Source of the DNA: an uncultured Eubacteriales bacterium
GTDB taxonomy: Bacteria > Bacillota > Clostridia > Oscillospirales > Oscillospiraceae
Assembly (NCBI GenBank): GCA_902492005.1
Contig: CABUJV010000024.1
Location: 1-31,319, forward strand
Direction of reading: 5' to 3'
DNA: 31,319 nucleotides
Shown: one piece after another, positions 8,405 to 16,336 of the stretch
How the letters are laid out: the number at the start of each line of letters is the position of its first letter
Numbering within the stretch: the first letter of the stretch is position 1
Program-made: the position numbers and the translations under genes
The notes under the pieces: generated by a model
Databases searched by the model: none
The model's input: the letters and a program-made list of their open reading frames with translations, nothing else
What the model was told of the DNA's origin: nothing

Positions 8405-10372
8405 TCAATAATCCAGGTTTACGGCATACTGGGCGTTTTTCTCGATGAATTCCTTGCGGGGCTCCACTTTCTCGCCCATGAGGATGGTGAAGGTCTCGTC
8501 GGCCTTGACGGCGTCGTCCAGCTCGATGCGCTTGAGTGTGCGCTTTTCCGGGTCCATGGTGGTCTCCCACAGCTCGTGGGGGTCCATCTCGCCCAGGCCC
8601 TTGTAGCGGTTGATGTCCACCTTGGCGTTGGGGTTGTCGCCCCGCAGCTCGGCGGAGATCCGGTCCCGCTCCTCGTCGGAGAAGGCCACCCGGGTGACCT
8701 TGCCCCGGGTCAGCTTGTAGAGGGGGGGCACCGCGGCATAGACGTAGCCCTGCTCGATGAGGGGGCGCATGAAGCGGAAAAAGAAGGTGAGCAGCAGCGT
8801 GCGGATGTGGGCGCCGTCCACATCTGCATCGGCCATGATGATGACCTTGTGGTAGCGCAGCTTGTTGGGGTCGAACTCGTCCCCGATGCCGGCGCCCAGG
8901 GCGGTGATGACGGGCTGGAGCTTGTCGTTGCCGTAGACCTTGTCGGCCCGGGCCTTCTCCACGTTGAGCATCTTGCCCCACAGGGGGAGGATGGCCTGGA
9001 AACGGGAGTCCCGGCCCTGGGTGGCCGAGCCGCCGGCGGAGTCGCCCTCGACGATGTAGATCTCGGTGAGCTCGGGGTTTACCTCGTTGCAGTCCCGCAG
9101 CTTGTCGGGCATGGCGGCGCCGCCCAGGGCGGTCTTTCGCCGGATGGACTCGCGGGCCTTGCGGGCGGCCTCCCGTGCCCGGGAGGCGGTGAGGGCCTTG
9201 TCCAGGATGGCCTTGCCCACGGCGGGGTTCTCCTCCAAAAACTCCTCCAGCTTCTCCGAGACAATGCTGCTGACCAGGGTGCGGATCTCGGAGTTGCCCA
9301 GCTTGGCCTTGGTCTGACCCTCGAACTGGGCGTCGGTGAGCTTGACGGACAGGATGCAGGTCAATCCCTCGCGGTAGTCTTCTCCCTTGATCTCGTCCCC
9401 ATCCTTGAGGAGATTCATCTTTTTGCCATAGGCGTTGAGGGTGGAGGTTAGGGCCTGTTTGAAGCCGGTCTCGTGCATGCCGCCCTCGGGGGTGTGGACG
9501 TTGTTGGCGAAGGAGAGGATGGTCTCGCTGTAGCTGTCGGTGTATTGGAAGGCCAGCTCGGCCATGGAGTCCCTCCGCTGGCCGGACATGTAGATGACGC
9601 CGGGGTGGATGGGGGTCTTGGCCCGGTTGAGCCAGGTGACAAACTCCCGGATGCCGCCGGCGTAGCACATGTCGTCGTGCTGCTCCCGGCCGGGGCGCTG
9701 GTCGATGGTGTGGATGCGCAGCCCGGCGTTGAGGAAGGCTTCCTCCCGCATCCGGGTGTGGAGGATGTCATAGTCGTAGACGGTGGTGTCGGTGAACATC
9801 TCGGGGTCGGGCTTGAAGGTGACCATAGTGCCCCGCTTTTCGGTATCGCCGGTCACGGTCATCTCCTGAGTGACCTTGCCCCGGGCGAACTTCATCTCAT
9901 AGATCTTGCCGTCCTTGTGGACCTGGACCTCCAGCCACTCGCTGAGGGCGTTGACCACGCTGGCGCCCACGCCGTGAAGGCCGCCGGACACCTTGTAGCC
10001 GCCGCCGCCGAACTTGCCGCCGGCGTGGAGGATGGTATAGACCACCTCCAGGGCGGGCCGCCCGGTCTGGGGCTGGATGTCCACGGGGATGCCGCGGCCA
10101 TTGTCGGTGACGGTGATGATGTCGCCCTCCCGGATGATGACGCTGATCTCGTCGCAGTAGCCGGCCAGGGCCTCGTCGATGGCGTTGTCCACAATCTCAT
10201 AGACCAGATGGTGCAGACCGGAGGAGGAAGTGGAGCCGATATACATGCCAGGCCGCTTGCGGACGGCCTCCAAGCCCTCCAAAACCTGGATCTCCGAGCC
10301 GCCGTACTCGTGCTCGACCTGTTCCATGTGTTCCATCTGGCCGATCTCGTTGGTTTCCAGTTCTTCAGACAT
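8405..10372 (-). CDS. gyrB: DNA gyrase subunit B
   Basis: ATPase subunit of gyrase, 655 residues from ATG 10372. In order: GHKL ATPase domain with EIVDNAIDEALAGYCD and the DNGRGIPVD and GGLHGVGASVVNALS motifs, transducer domain with its conserved Lys (QTKAKLGN), and the TOPRIM domain with EGDSAGGSA and IMADADVDGAHIRTLLL, ending in the short C-terminal QYAVNLDY typical of non-proteobacterial GyrB. CAGGAGG lies 8 bases before the chosen start; the frame is open 31 codons further upstream but that part covers an inverted repeat and has no ribosome site. It is preceded by remB and followed by a lipoprotein gene rather than directly by gyrA. Confidence 0.98.
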   Translation of the reverse strand: MSEELETNEIGQMEHMEQVEHEYGGSEIQVLEGLEAVRKRPGMYIGSTSSSGLHHLVYEIVDNAIDEALAGYCDEISVIIREGDIITVTDNGRGIPVDIQPQTGRPALEVVYTILHAGGKFGGGGYKVSGGLHGVGASVVNALSEWLEVQVHKDGKIYEMKFARGKVTQEMTVTGDTEKRGTMVTFKPDPEMFTDTTVYDYDILHTRMREEAFLNAGLRIHTIDQRPGREQHDDMCYAGGIREFVTWLNRAKTPIHPGVIYMSGQRRDSMAELAFQYTDSYSETILSFANNVHTPEGGMHETGFKQALTSTLNAYGKKMNLLKDGDEIKGEDYREGLTCILSVKLTDAQFEGQTKAKLGNSEIRTLVSSIVSEKLEEFLEENPAVGKAILDKALTASRAREAARKARESIRRKTALGGAAMPDKLRDCNEVNPELTEIYIVEGDSAGGSATQGRDSRFQAILPLWGKMLNVEKARADKVYGNDKLQPVITALGAGIGDEFDPNKLRYHKVIIMADADVDGAHIRTLLLTFFFRFMRPLIEQGYVYAAVPPLYKLTRGKVTRVAFSDEERDRISAELRGDNPNAKVDINRYKGLGEMDPHELWETTMDPEKRTLKRIELDDAVKADETFTILMGEKVEPRKEFIEKNAQYAVNLDY

Positions 10373-10395
10373 TCTAAAACCTCCTGGGTTTGATT

Positions 10396-10453
10396 GCGGA
10401 GCGCATCCACCCGTTCCCTTTTTGGAGAAAGAGAGCGGATGGATGTGCTCCGC
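10396..10453. other. Long imperfect inverted repeat between remB and gyrB
   Basis: Two 18-base arms (10396-10413 and 10436-10453) match at 16 of 18 positions around a 22-base loop. Transcribed, this makes a stable stem just upstream of the gyrB ribosome site, overlapping nothing else. It lacks a clear T run, so it is a better candidate for a processing site, attenuator or protein-binding site than for a standard terminator. Confidence 0.6.
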
Positions 10454-10461
10454 ATGGGCAT

Positions 10462-10725
10462 TCATTCAAAGGTGTTGTTCTCCACCCGCTTGAGCAGGGT
10501 GGCGGAGGAGAGCTGTGACAGATAGACGGTAGGGGGACCCTTGCCGGTCCTGCATACGGTAAAGGACTTGGGCAGGTCCCCGGACACATCCACCACCCGG
10601 CCCTCCTTTTCCGCCCGCTCCAGGAACTTTCTGGTGTGAATGGAGGAGGTGGTGTTGTCCAGGTCGAACACGCCCACCACGTCCTGGAAGGGGACCACCA
10701 CCGACTGTCCTAAGTGCAGATACAT
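10462..10725 (-). CDS. remB: RemB-like regulator (YaaB/DUF370 family)
   Basis: Small protein of 87 residues, MYLHLGQSVVVPFQDVVGVF at the N terminus and KSFTVCRTGKGPPTVYLSQL further on, matching the DUF370/RemB (YaaB) family. The family is related to RemA, a DNA-binding regulator of matrix genes in Bacillus subtilis; for the RemB branch the biochemical role is less clear. The location between recF and gyrB is the conserved one in Firmicutes, which supports the call. A TTAGGAG site precedes the ATG. The predicted product ends shortly before the long inverted repeat in front of gyrB. Confidence 0.9.
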   Translation of the reverse strand: MYLHLGQSVVVPFQDVVGVFDLDNTTSSIHTRKFLERAEKEGRVVDVSGDLPKSFTVCRTGKGPPTVYLSQLSSATLLKRVENNTFE

Positions 10726-10734
10726 AAAACGCTC

Positions 10735-11058
10735 CTAACGCTCTTTTGATTTGAATTGTTTGTCCCTGACCACCCGGGGCAGCCACATGCGCCGCCACGC
10801 CAGCCACCCGGCCAGCAGGCCGAGAAAGCCCAGCAGGGCGGGCAGACCGGGCACGAAGAGGAGGGTGGGCAGGGGGGATTCCGCCGAGGCCCAGACCCGA
10901 TAGCGGCCCAGTGCCACCGCCCCGGTCAGCGCCGCGGCCAGGACGGGGGGCAGAATCTTCCACAGCCTGCCGTGTCCCATGGACAGGCGGCAGACCAGAT
11001 ATTCCAGCACAAAACCGGCCCCCAGGGGGGCCAGTACAAAGGCGATGAGAATGACCAA
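10735..11058 (-). CDS. Small membrane protein of unknown function (107 aa)
   Basis: Not recognised as a family. There are three hydrophobic stretches: residues about 1-20 (ILIAFVLAPLGAGFVLEYLV), 35-52 and 66-88 (LLFVPGLPALLGFLGLLAGW), ending in a basic tail (RVVRDKQFKSKER). This gives a small polytopic protein with the basic end probably in the cytoplasm. The start appears to be TTG 11058, with AAAGGA upstream; no ATG is available at the N terminus. It lies between recF and remB with gaps of 24 and 9 bases, so it belongs to the same message. It is an addition to the otherwise conserved recF-remB-gyrB order. Confidence 0.65.
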   Translation of the reverse strand: MVILIAFVLAPLGAGFVLEYLVCRLSMGHGRLWKILPPVLAAALTGAVALGRYRVWASAESPLPTLLFVPGLPALLGFLGLLAGWLAWRRMWLPRVVRDKQFKSKER

Positions 11059-11082
11059 AGGCAGTTCCTTTCCTGTTGGCGG

Positions 11083-12186
11083 CTAAATCAGCGCGCCGGC
11101 CTGGATGTGAAAGGTCTTTCCCTCCCGCAATCCCTCCAGCTTGTCGTCCTCCCAGCAGGTGATGAAGACCTGGCCGCCGCGGATGCGGTTGAGGACGAAC
11201 TCCTGCCGTCTGGCGTCCAGCTCGGAGAGCACGTCGTCCAGCAGCAGTACCGGCCACTCCCCGGTGTCGTGGAAAAAAATCTCCCGGGCGGCCAGCTTGA
11301 GGGAGAGGGCGGCGGTGCGGGTCTGTCCCTGGGAGGCGAAGCTCTTGGCGCTCCGTCCGTCCAGATCCACGTTCAGGTCGTCCTTGTGGGGCCCTGTGAG
11401 GCAGGAGCGGGCCTCCAGCTCGGCCTGCCGGTGGGCCTCCTGGTGTTCCAAAAGCCGGGGCAGGATGTCCCGGGGACTGGCCTCCGGGTCGGTCACCGTC
11501 CTGACGGTCTCATACGTCAGCCCCAGCCGCTCCCGCCCGCCGGAGAAATCGGCGTGGATGGCGGGGGCCGTCTCCCGCAGCCGCTTGACAAAATGGGCCC
11601 GGTAGTGGATGAGGATGGCGCCGGTCTGGGCCATGCGCAGGGAAAACTCGTCCAGGGTGTCCAACAGGGAAGGCTTCTCCGGCCAGTCCCGAAGAATGCG
11701 GGTTTTGTGCTCGTGGAGCCGGTTGTACTCGGCCAGGGCGGCGGCGTAGCGGGGCCGGAGCTGGCAGATGCACTCGTTGAGGAAGCGGCGCCTTGCGGCG
11801 GCCCCCTCCCGGATGAGGTAGAGGTCCTCAGGGCAGAACAGCACGGTATTCAGAATGCCGGACAGCTCCCCCGCGTTCTTCAGCCGCACTCCGTTGGAGA
11901 ACAGCTGTTTCCGGCCTGTCCGAGACAGCCGCGCCTCCAGAGTGAAATCCCTTTCCCGGGAAAAAATCTCCCCCTTGACGAAGGCCGAGTCCACGCCGAA
12001 CTCAATGAGCTCCCGGTCGTAACGGGCCCGGTGGGAGGAGGCGGTGGAGAGATAGGCCAGCGCCTCCAGCAGATTGGTCTTGCCCTGGGCATTTTCCCCG
12101 TAGATGACGTTGGTGACGGGGGAGAAGTCCGCCTCCAGATGGGGGTAGTTGCGGTAAAAGTCCAGCTCCAGCCGTCTGACGATCAT
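11083..12186 (-). CDS. recF: DNA replication and repair protein RecF
   Basis: SMC-like ATPase that with RecO and RecR loads RecA at gaps and stalled forks. The protein has 367 residues from ATG 12186: MIVRRLELDFYRNYPHLEAD, Walker A GENAQGKTNLLEAL, the DLYLIREGAAARRRFL stretch, signature region around ASQGQTRTAALSLKLA, and Walker B LLLDDVLSELDARRQ. The ATG overlaps the stop of the S4-domain gene by 4 bases (ATGA), indicating coupled translation. The frame is open well upstream of this start, through the S4 gene and into dnaN, but in those parts it is only the alternative reading of real genes. Confidence 0.97.
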   Translation of the reverse strand: MIVRRLELDFYRNYPHLEADFSPVTNVIYGENAQGKTNLLEALAYLSTASSHRARYDRELIEFGVDSAFVKGEIFSRERDFTLEARLSRTGRKQLFSNGVRLKNAGELSGILNTVLFCPEDLYLIREGAAARRRFLNECICQLRPRYAAALAEYNRLHEHKTRILRDWPEKPSLLDTLDEFSLRMAQTGAILIHYRAHFVKRLRETAPAIHADFSGGRERLGLTYETVRTVTDPEASPRDILPRLLEHQEAHRQAELEARSCLTGPHKDDLNVDLDGRSAKSFASQGQTRTAALSLKLAAREIFFHDTGEWPVLLLDDVLSELDARRQEFVLNRIRGGQVFITCWEDDKLEGLREGKTFHIQAGALI

Positions 12187-12395
12187 TGCACGCTGATCTG
12201 CACGCCGGACAGGGTGACCACGTCGCCGGGGCGGATTTTCTTTCCCCGCATGGTGCACACCTCCCCGTTGACCAATACCGCGCCGGCCTGGACGGCCTCC
12301 TTGGCCTCTCCGCCTGTGCCGGTCACCCCGGCGAATTTGAGCAGGGCGTCCAGCTTGATGAACTCGGTGGTGATCTTCACGTCTCGTTTCTGCAT
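12183..12395 (-). CDS. yaaA: S4-domain RNA-binding protein (YaaA-like)
   Basis: Protein of 70 residues consisting of a single S4 RNA-binding domain: TTEFIKLDALLKFAGVTGTG, EAVQAGAVLVNGEV, and KKIRPGDVVTLSG. Family members between dnaN and recF (yaaA in Bacillus subtilis) are linked to ribosome assembly or translation, but the precise RNA target is not settled. The gene overlaps recF by 4 bases and follows dnaN after 45 bases. The ATG at 12395 has an AAGGAG-type site. Confidence 0.92.
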   Translation of the reverse strand: MQKRDVKITTEFIKLDALLKFAGVTGTGGEAKEAVQAGAVLVNGEVCTMRGKKIRPGDVVTLSGVQISVQ

Positions 12396-12440
12396 ACTCG
12401 CTCCTTACTGTTATAGCCGGTATTGCCGCAGTTCCATTCG

Positions 12441-13553
12441 TTATTCGGACGCCTTCAGCCGCACCGGCAGCACCATATAGAGGAAATCTTCCTCTCCTTC
12501 GGCGGGCAGGATGACGCAGGGGGCCACGCCGGAGGTGAGCTCCAGGCGCACCTTGTCGGCGGGCGCGGCCTTGAGGGCGTCCATCAGATAGCGGTTGTTG
12601 AAGCCGATCTCCAGTCCGCCGCCGTCCCCCTCGATGGGGCACTGGTCGGAGGCGTCTCCGATGCCGGTCTTGGTGGTGATGCTCAGCATGTTGTCCCCAA
12701 AGACGCAGCGCAGGGGGGATTTGAGCTTGTCGCTGATGATGAGGGAGACCCGGTCGATGGAGGCGAGCAGCTTGCGCTTCTCGCCCACCACCTTGATGGT
12801 ACTGTTGCGGGGGATGGCGTTGCGATAGGCCAAAAACTCGCCCTCCAGCCGGCGGGACACCAGCATGGTGTCCCCAATGCGGAAGAGTATGTGCCGATCG
12901 CCCTGGGTGACGGTAGCGGGGTCATCCACGTCGGAGCAGATTTTCTCCACCTCGTTGAGGGCGGCGCCGGGCACTACAAAGGAGTAGGAGGGCAGCCCGT
13001 CGCTCTCCTCAATGGCCTCGTGGCGGAGGGCCAGCCGGTAGCCGTCCACCGACACCACGGTGACGCCGGCGGCGTCCACCTCGAAGAGGGAGCCGGTGTG
13101 GATGGGCCGGGATTCGTTGTCGCTGACGGCGAAGAGGGTTTGGCGGATCATGGAGCCCAGGGCGCTCTGCTTGATGGTGAAGGCGTTTTTATCCTCCACA
13201 CTGGGCAGCTCGGGGAAGTCCTCCGGGTCGGTGGCCAGAATGTTGAAGTGGCTCATGCCGCAGGAGATGTGGACCATATAGCCGTCGGCGGAAAAGACCA
13301 CCACGTCGTCGGGCAGCTTGCGGATGATCTCGCCGAACAGGCGGGCGGAGAGGACCAGACTGCCGCCCTGTTCGATCTGGGCGGGGACGGTGGTGCGGAT
13401 GCCGGTCTCCAGGTTGTAGCCGGTCAGGCGCAGGTCGTTTCCGGCCTCCAGGAGGATGCCCTCCAGAGCGGGAATGGAGCTCTTGGGGGAGACAGCCCGG
13501 GCAGCGGTGCCGATGGCGGACTGCAGGAGGGCTTTTTCGCAGGAAAACTTCAT
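12441..13553 (-). CDS. dnaN: DNA polymerase III subunit beta (sliding clamp)
   Basis: Ring-forming processivity factor that tethers the replicase and recruits repair and regulatory proteins. The 370 residues form three similar domains; the N terminus MKFSCEKALLQSAIGTAARA, the central SVEDKNAFTIKQSALGSMIR and the C-terminal VAPCVILPAEGEEDFLYMVL followed by PVRL are all typical of the clamp. It starts at ATG 13553 with AAGGAAGG upstream. It lies 284 bp downstream of dnaA, across a spacer that carries DnaA boxes, as in most Firmicutes. Confidence 0.98.
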   Translation of the reverse strand: MKFSCEKALLQSAIGTAARAVSPKSSIPALEGILLEAGNDLRLTGYNLETGIRTTVPAQIEQGGSLVLSARLFGEIIRKLPDDVVVFSADGYMVHISCGMSHFNILATDPEDFPELPSVEDKNAFTIKQSALGSMIRQTLFAVSDNESRPIHTGSLFEVDAAGVTVVSVDGYRLALRHEAIEESDGLPSYSFVVPGAALNEVEKICSDVDDPATVTQGDRHILFRIGDTMLVSRRLEGEFLAYRNAIPRNSTIKVVGEKRKLLASIDRVSLIISDKLKSPLRCVFGDNMLSITTKTGIGDASDQCPIEGDGGGLEIGFNNRYLMDALKAAPADKVRLELTSGVAPCVILPAEGEEDFLYMVLPVRLKASE

Positions 13554-13837
13554 GGACAGGTTCCTTCCTTTCTCTCTGCCGTCTCCGCGTTTGGAGGAGA
13601 GGACAGGATATTTGTAGAAACAGTATGCCGTAGGGCAGATTTTTGTGGATAACCGTCTCCATCCGTTGGGGCCCTAACATTTTTCCGCCCACAGGGGGTG
13701 TGGACGTTTTTTATGCTCTTCCACAGTGGGGAAAACCCGGCCGGATTGATCCACAGGTTTCTTTCCACATTTCCACAAAATCGGTGGAAAGGGGTCGAAA
13801 CAGGCGGTAAGATGATGTCAGCAAAAAAGGACGGCGT
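13554..13837. other. dnaA-dnaN spacer: DnaA-box cluster, part of probable oriC
   Basis: The spacer holds one perfect DnaA box (TGTGGATAA, 13644-13652), one with a single mismatch (TGATCCACA, 13747-13755) and several TTCCACA cores with two mismatches (about 13718-13726, 13761-13769 and 13769-13777). The density of TCCACA in a short non-coding stretch between dnaA and dnaN is the classical sign of the chromosomal origin in Firmicutes. No strongly AT-rich unwinding element is obvious here; the AT-rich stretch is on the other side of dnaA. Confidence 0.75.
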
Positions 13838-15157
13838 TCATTCATACCGGGCGTTGATGTTGGCCCGGATGTCCTTGATGATTTCGGCGATGTCGGGGTT
13901 GGATTTTTTCAGCTTTTCGATGCGGTCGATGGAGTGGAGGACGGTGGTGTGGTCCCGGTTGTCGAACTCGCGGCCGATCTCCTTCAGGGACAGGTTGGTC
14001 ATCTCCCGGATGAGGAACATGGCGATCTGACGGGCTAGGGCGGTGTCCTTGGTCCGGCCTTGGCCCCGGAGGACGTCGTTTTCGATGCTGTAATATTTGC
14101 AGACCTCGTCGATGATGACGTCGGAGGTGGGCAGGATATCCGTGGGGTCCTTGAACATGTCCCGGACGGCCCGGGTGACGGTAGCGGCGTCGATGTCGCT
14201 GCCCTCCAGGTCCCGCAGGGCCATGATTTTGTTGACGGTGCCCTCAATCTGCCGCACATTGGCGGTGATGTTCTCCGCGATATACTGGAGCACCGGCTCG
14301 GGCAGCTCCACCCCCATGCGGATGGCCTTGTTTTTGATGATGGCCATCCGGGTCTCATAGTCGGGGGGCTGGATGTCGGCGATGAGGCCCCACTCGAACC
14401 GGGTTTTGAGCCGGTCCTCCAACTTGAGCATCTCCTTTGGGGGGCGGTCGGCGGTAAAGACGATCTGTTTTTTGGTCTCATAGAGGGTGTTGAAGGTGTG
14501 GAACATCTCCTCCATGGTGGAGTCCTTTCCGGCGATGAACTGTACGTCGTCCATGAGAAACACGTCGGCGGCCCGGAACTTTTCCCGGAACTCCTGGTTG
14601 CGGCCCTCCCGGATGGCCTGGATGAGCTCGTTGGTGAAGGCGTCGCCCTTGATGTAGACGATGCGGTAGTCGGGGTGGTTGTTGTGGATGGTGTGGGCGA
14701 TGGCGTAGAGCAGATGGGTCTTGCCCAACCCGGATTCCCCGTAGATGAACAGGGGGTTGTAGTTCTGGGCGGGATGGTCGGCCACGGCCCGGGCGGCGGC
14801 GTGGGCAAACTTGTTGGAGGAGCCCACCACAAAGCGCTCGAAGGTATACTCCTCGGTGCCGGGCAGGAAGCGGTCGTCTTTTTTCTGACGGGTCCTGCGC
14901 TGCTCCATCTCGCCGGGGCCCAGCACCAGCACGTCGAAGTCGGCGGAGAACAGCTCGTGCAGGGCTTTTTTCACCGCGCCCAGATAGCGGGTGGCAATGA
15001 TGTCCTTTTTGAAGTCGGAGGGAGTATAGAGCAGAAAGCGGTCCTCCTCTAGAGCGACCGCTTCCGTGTCGTCAAACCAGGTGCGGATGGTGGTGGCGGT
15101 CATATCCGCCTCCATCAGGGAGAGCACACGTGCCCAGATGTCTGCGGGGGAATTCAT
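13838..15157 (-). CDS. dnaA: Chromosomal replication initiator protein DnaA
   Basis: AAA+ ATPase that binds DnaA boxes, melts the origin and loads the helicase. From ATG 15157 it has 439 residues: N-terminal helicase-interaction domain I, a variable linker near MEQRRTRQKKDDR, Walker A GESGLGKTHLLYA, Walker B VFLMDDVQF, the sensor/arginine region NVRQIEGTVNKI, and a C-terminal helix-turn-helix with the signature SLKEIGREFDNRDHTTVLHS. GGAGGG precedes this ATG; the ATG five codons earlier lacks such spacing. It is transcribed away from rpmH and leads the long minus-strand series. Confidence 0.99.
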   Translation of the reverse strand: MNSPADIWARVLSLMEADMTATTIRTWFDDTEAVALEEDRFLLYTPSDFKKDIIATRYLGAVKKALHELFSADFDVLVLGPGEMEQRRTRQKKDDRFLPGTEEYTFERFVVGSSNKFAHAAARAVADHPAQNYNPLFIYGESGLGKTHLLYAIAHTIHNNHPDYRIVYIKGDAFTNELIQAIREGRNQEFREKFRAADVFLMDDVQFIAGKDSTMEEMFHTFNTLYETKKQIVFTADRPPKEMLKLEDRLKTRFEWGLIADIQPPDYETRMAIIKNKAIRMGVELPEPVLQYIAENITANVRQIEGTVNKIMALRDLEGSDIDAATVTRAVRDMFKDPTDILPTSDVIIDEVCKYYSIENDVLRGQGRTKDTALARQIAMFLIREMTNLSLKEIGREFDNRDHTTVLHSIDRIEKLKKSNPDIAEIIKDIRANINARYE

Positions 15158-15195
15158 CGCAGGACCCTCCATTCTAGCGTATTTCGCATCAACTT

Positions 15196-15224
15196 AGTAT
15201 ATCAAAAAAAGGCTGTGAACGCAA
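15196..15224 (-). promoter_or_regulatory. Probable dnaA promoter
   Basis: On the minus strand a -10 TATACT (15196-15201) has a -35-like TTGCGT (15219-15224) 17 bp upstream, about 40 bp before the dnaA start codon. The surrounding sequence is AT-rich compared with the rest of the window. Confidence 0.55.
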
Positions 15225-15350
15225 TAAAAACGGGCGGATACATTATAAAATAAATATGATTTTTTTGTGTCCGTTTCGCAGAAAACCACAAGATATGGTA
15301 TAGGGTCTGGAAAGCAGAAAATTTCCCGGCGAAAAGGGACAAAAATGTGG
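15202..15350. other. AT-rich dnaA-rpmH spacer, second half of probable oriC
   Basis: This is the most AT-rich stretch of the window, with runs such as TTATAAAATAAATATG around 15243-15258. A near-consensus DnaA box (AGTGGATAA, 15356-15364) lies just to its right. Firmicutes origins are often bipartite, with DnaA boxes on both sides of dnaA, so this may hold the unwinding element. No gene is visible. Confidence 0.5.
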
Positions 15351-15380
15351 TTGACAGTGGATAAAAACATGAAGTATAAT
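15351..15380 (+). promoter_or_regulatory. rpmH promoter, with DnaA-box-like sequence in the spacer
   Basis: A perfect -35 TTGACA (15351-15356), an 18-bp spacer and a perfect -10 TATAAT (15375-15380) make this the strongest promoter in the window. The sequence AGTGGATAA (15356-15364), one mismatch from a DnaA box, overlaps the spacer. Confidence 0.88.
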
Positions 15381-15395
15381 AACAATCGCGTCCTG

Positions 15396-15466
15396 TAAGA
15401 TGGGGGCGTATCTTATGACGACCGCGGCCGGATGCCGGCCGTTGTGGTGGACGGGCACGTCCCGTC
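15396..15466 (+). other. Structured 5' leader of rpmH
   Basis: Between the expected transcript start (about 15387) and the rpmH ATG lie three inverted repeats: TAAGAT/ATCTTA (15396-15415), CGGCCG/CGGCCG-type arms (about 15425-15441), and GACGGG/CCCGTC (15450-15466). They may regulate or stabilise the message. No known leader family is recognised. Confidence 0.4.
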
Positions 15467-15492
15467 GATACCTTGCATGGGAGGTGTACAGC

Positions 15493-15627
15493 ATGAAGCG
15501 TACCTATCAGCCCAAGAAGCTCCAGCGCAGCAAGGAGCACGGCTTCCGCAAGCGGATGGCGACTGCCAACGGCAGGAAGGTTCTGGCCCGCCGCCGCGCC
15601 AAGGGCCGCGCCCGTCTGACCCACTGA
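15493..15627 (+). CDS. rpmH: 50S ribosomal protein L34
   Basis: Very basic 44-residue protein of the large subunit: MKRTYQPKKLQRSKEHGFRK at the N terminus and VLARRRAKGRARLTH at the end, as in all L34. The ATG at 15493 is preceded by GGGAGGTG. The frame is open for 31 codons upstream through the leader, but L34 is of constant size and this ATG has the ribosome site. It opens the conserved rpmH-rnpA-yidD-yidC-jag series and is driven by the consensus promoter at 15351. Confidence 0.98.
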   Translation: MKRTYQPKKLQRSKEHGFRKRMATANGRKVLARRRAKGRARLTH

Positions 15628-15739
15628 TCGTGCGGCTGGAATCGAAATAAGGCTCATGAAGGGGCGGGGGAGCATTCCCACCGCCCCTGCAGTGCATACG
15701 CAGCTTTTGTTTTATGGAAGCGACGGGGGAGAGGCCGGG

Positions 15740-16093
15740 TTGAAATTCACAAGCAGCCTGAAAGAAAACTATGCCTTCCGGCGGCTTTACGCCAAAGGGA
15801 AGAGCGCGGCCTCGCCCTGCCTGGCGGTCTACTGCCGGAAAAACCGGACCGGCGGAAACCGGCTGGGCCTCACCGTGGGCAAAAAGGTGGGGAAGGCAGT
15901 GGTGCGCAACAAGGTGCGCCGCCGCATCCGGGAGATCTACCGCACCAACGAGGGCAGGATCAAATCCGGCTATGACGTCGTGGTGGTGGCCCGGGTCCGG
16001 GCGGTCTTTACCCCCTATGCCAAGCTGGAGTACTCCTTTCTCAAGCTGATGGACAAGCTGGGCTTGCTCCGCGGGGAGGAGGAGGCCTCGTGA
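15740..16093 (+). CDS. rnpA: Ribonuclease P protein component
   Basis: Basic protein subunit that helps the RNase P RNA cut 5' leaders from tRNA precursors. The 117 residues from TTG 15740 start KFTSSLKENYAFRRLYAKGK and contain the RNR-type motif VVRNKVRRRIREIY and the VVVARVRAVF strand. A GGGGGAGAGG ribosome site precedes the TTG. An in-frame ATG at 15656 would add 28 residues not found in the family. Its GTGA overlap with yidD indicates translational coupling. Confidence 0.96.
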   Translation: MKFTSSLKENYAFRRLYAKGKSAASPCLAVYCRKNRTGGNRLGLTVGKKVGKAVVRNKVRRRIREIYRTNEGRIKSGYDVVVVARVRAVFTPYAKLEYSFLKLMDKLGLLRGEEEAS

Positions 16094-16308
16094 AGCGCGT
16101 GCTTCTGAGTCTGATCCGATTTTACCGCAGGTATGTGTCACCCGGGCGGCCGCCCTGCTGCCGCTTTATCCCCACCTGCTCGGCCTACGCCCTGGAGGCG
16201 GTGGAGAAATACGGCGTGTGCAGGGGCGGCTGGCTGGCTCTCAGGCGTATCCTGAAGTGTCAGCCCTTTCACCGGCAGAAGTCCATCGAATACGACCCTG
16301 TACCCTAA
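16090..16308 (+). CDS. yidD: Membrane protein insertion efficiency factor YidD
   Basis: Small protein of 72 residues (UPF0161) thought to assist YidC-dependent insertion at the membrane. The N-terminal amphipathic stretch LLSLIRFYRRYVSPGRPPCC, the invariant CRFIPTCSAYALEAVEKYG and the C-terminal EYDPVP are diagnostic. It starts with GTG 16090, overlapping the rnpA stop by 4 bases. The gene lies between rnpA and yidC, as in most bacteria. Confidence 0.96.
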   Translation: MKRVLLSLIRFYRRYVSPGRPPCCRFIPTCSAYALEAVEKYGVCRGGWLALRRILKCQPFHRQKSIEYDPVP

Positions 16309-16336
16309 GCGCTACTACGAAAAATGGAGGCCAGTC

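Noticed and set aside
8115..9668. A 517-codon frame on the minus strand overlapping gyrB
   Set aside because: It is the alternative frame of gyrB with Arg/Pro/Gly/His-rich composition and no domain.
10373..10465. A 31-residue N-terminal extension of GyrB
   Set aside because: It covers the inverted repeat and has no ribosome site, whereas ATG 10372 has CAGGAGG 8 bases upstream and matches the family start.
11083..12642. An N-terminal extension of recF reaching into dnaN
   Set aside because: Real RecF begins at MIVRRLELDF (12186) with a 4-base overlap with the S4 gene; the upstream part is the off-frame reading of the S4 gene and dnaN.
15400..15492. A longer L34 beginning at 15400
   Set aside because: L34 has constant length and the ATG at 15493 has a strong ribosome site; the upstream part is the structured leader.
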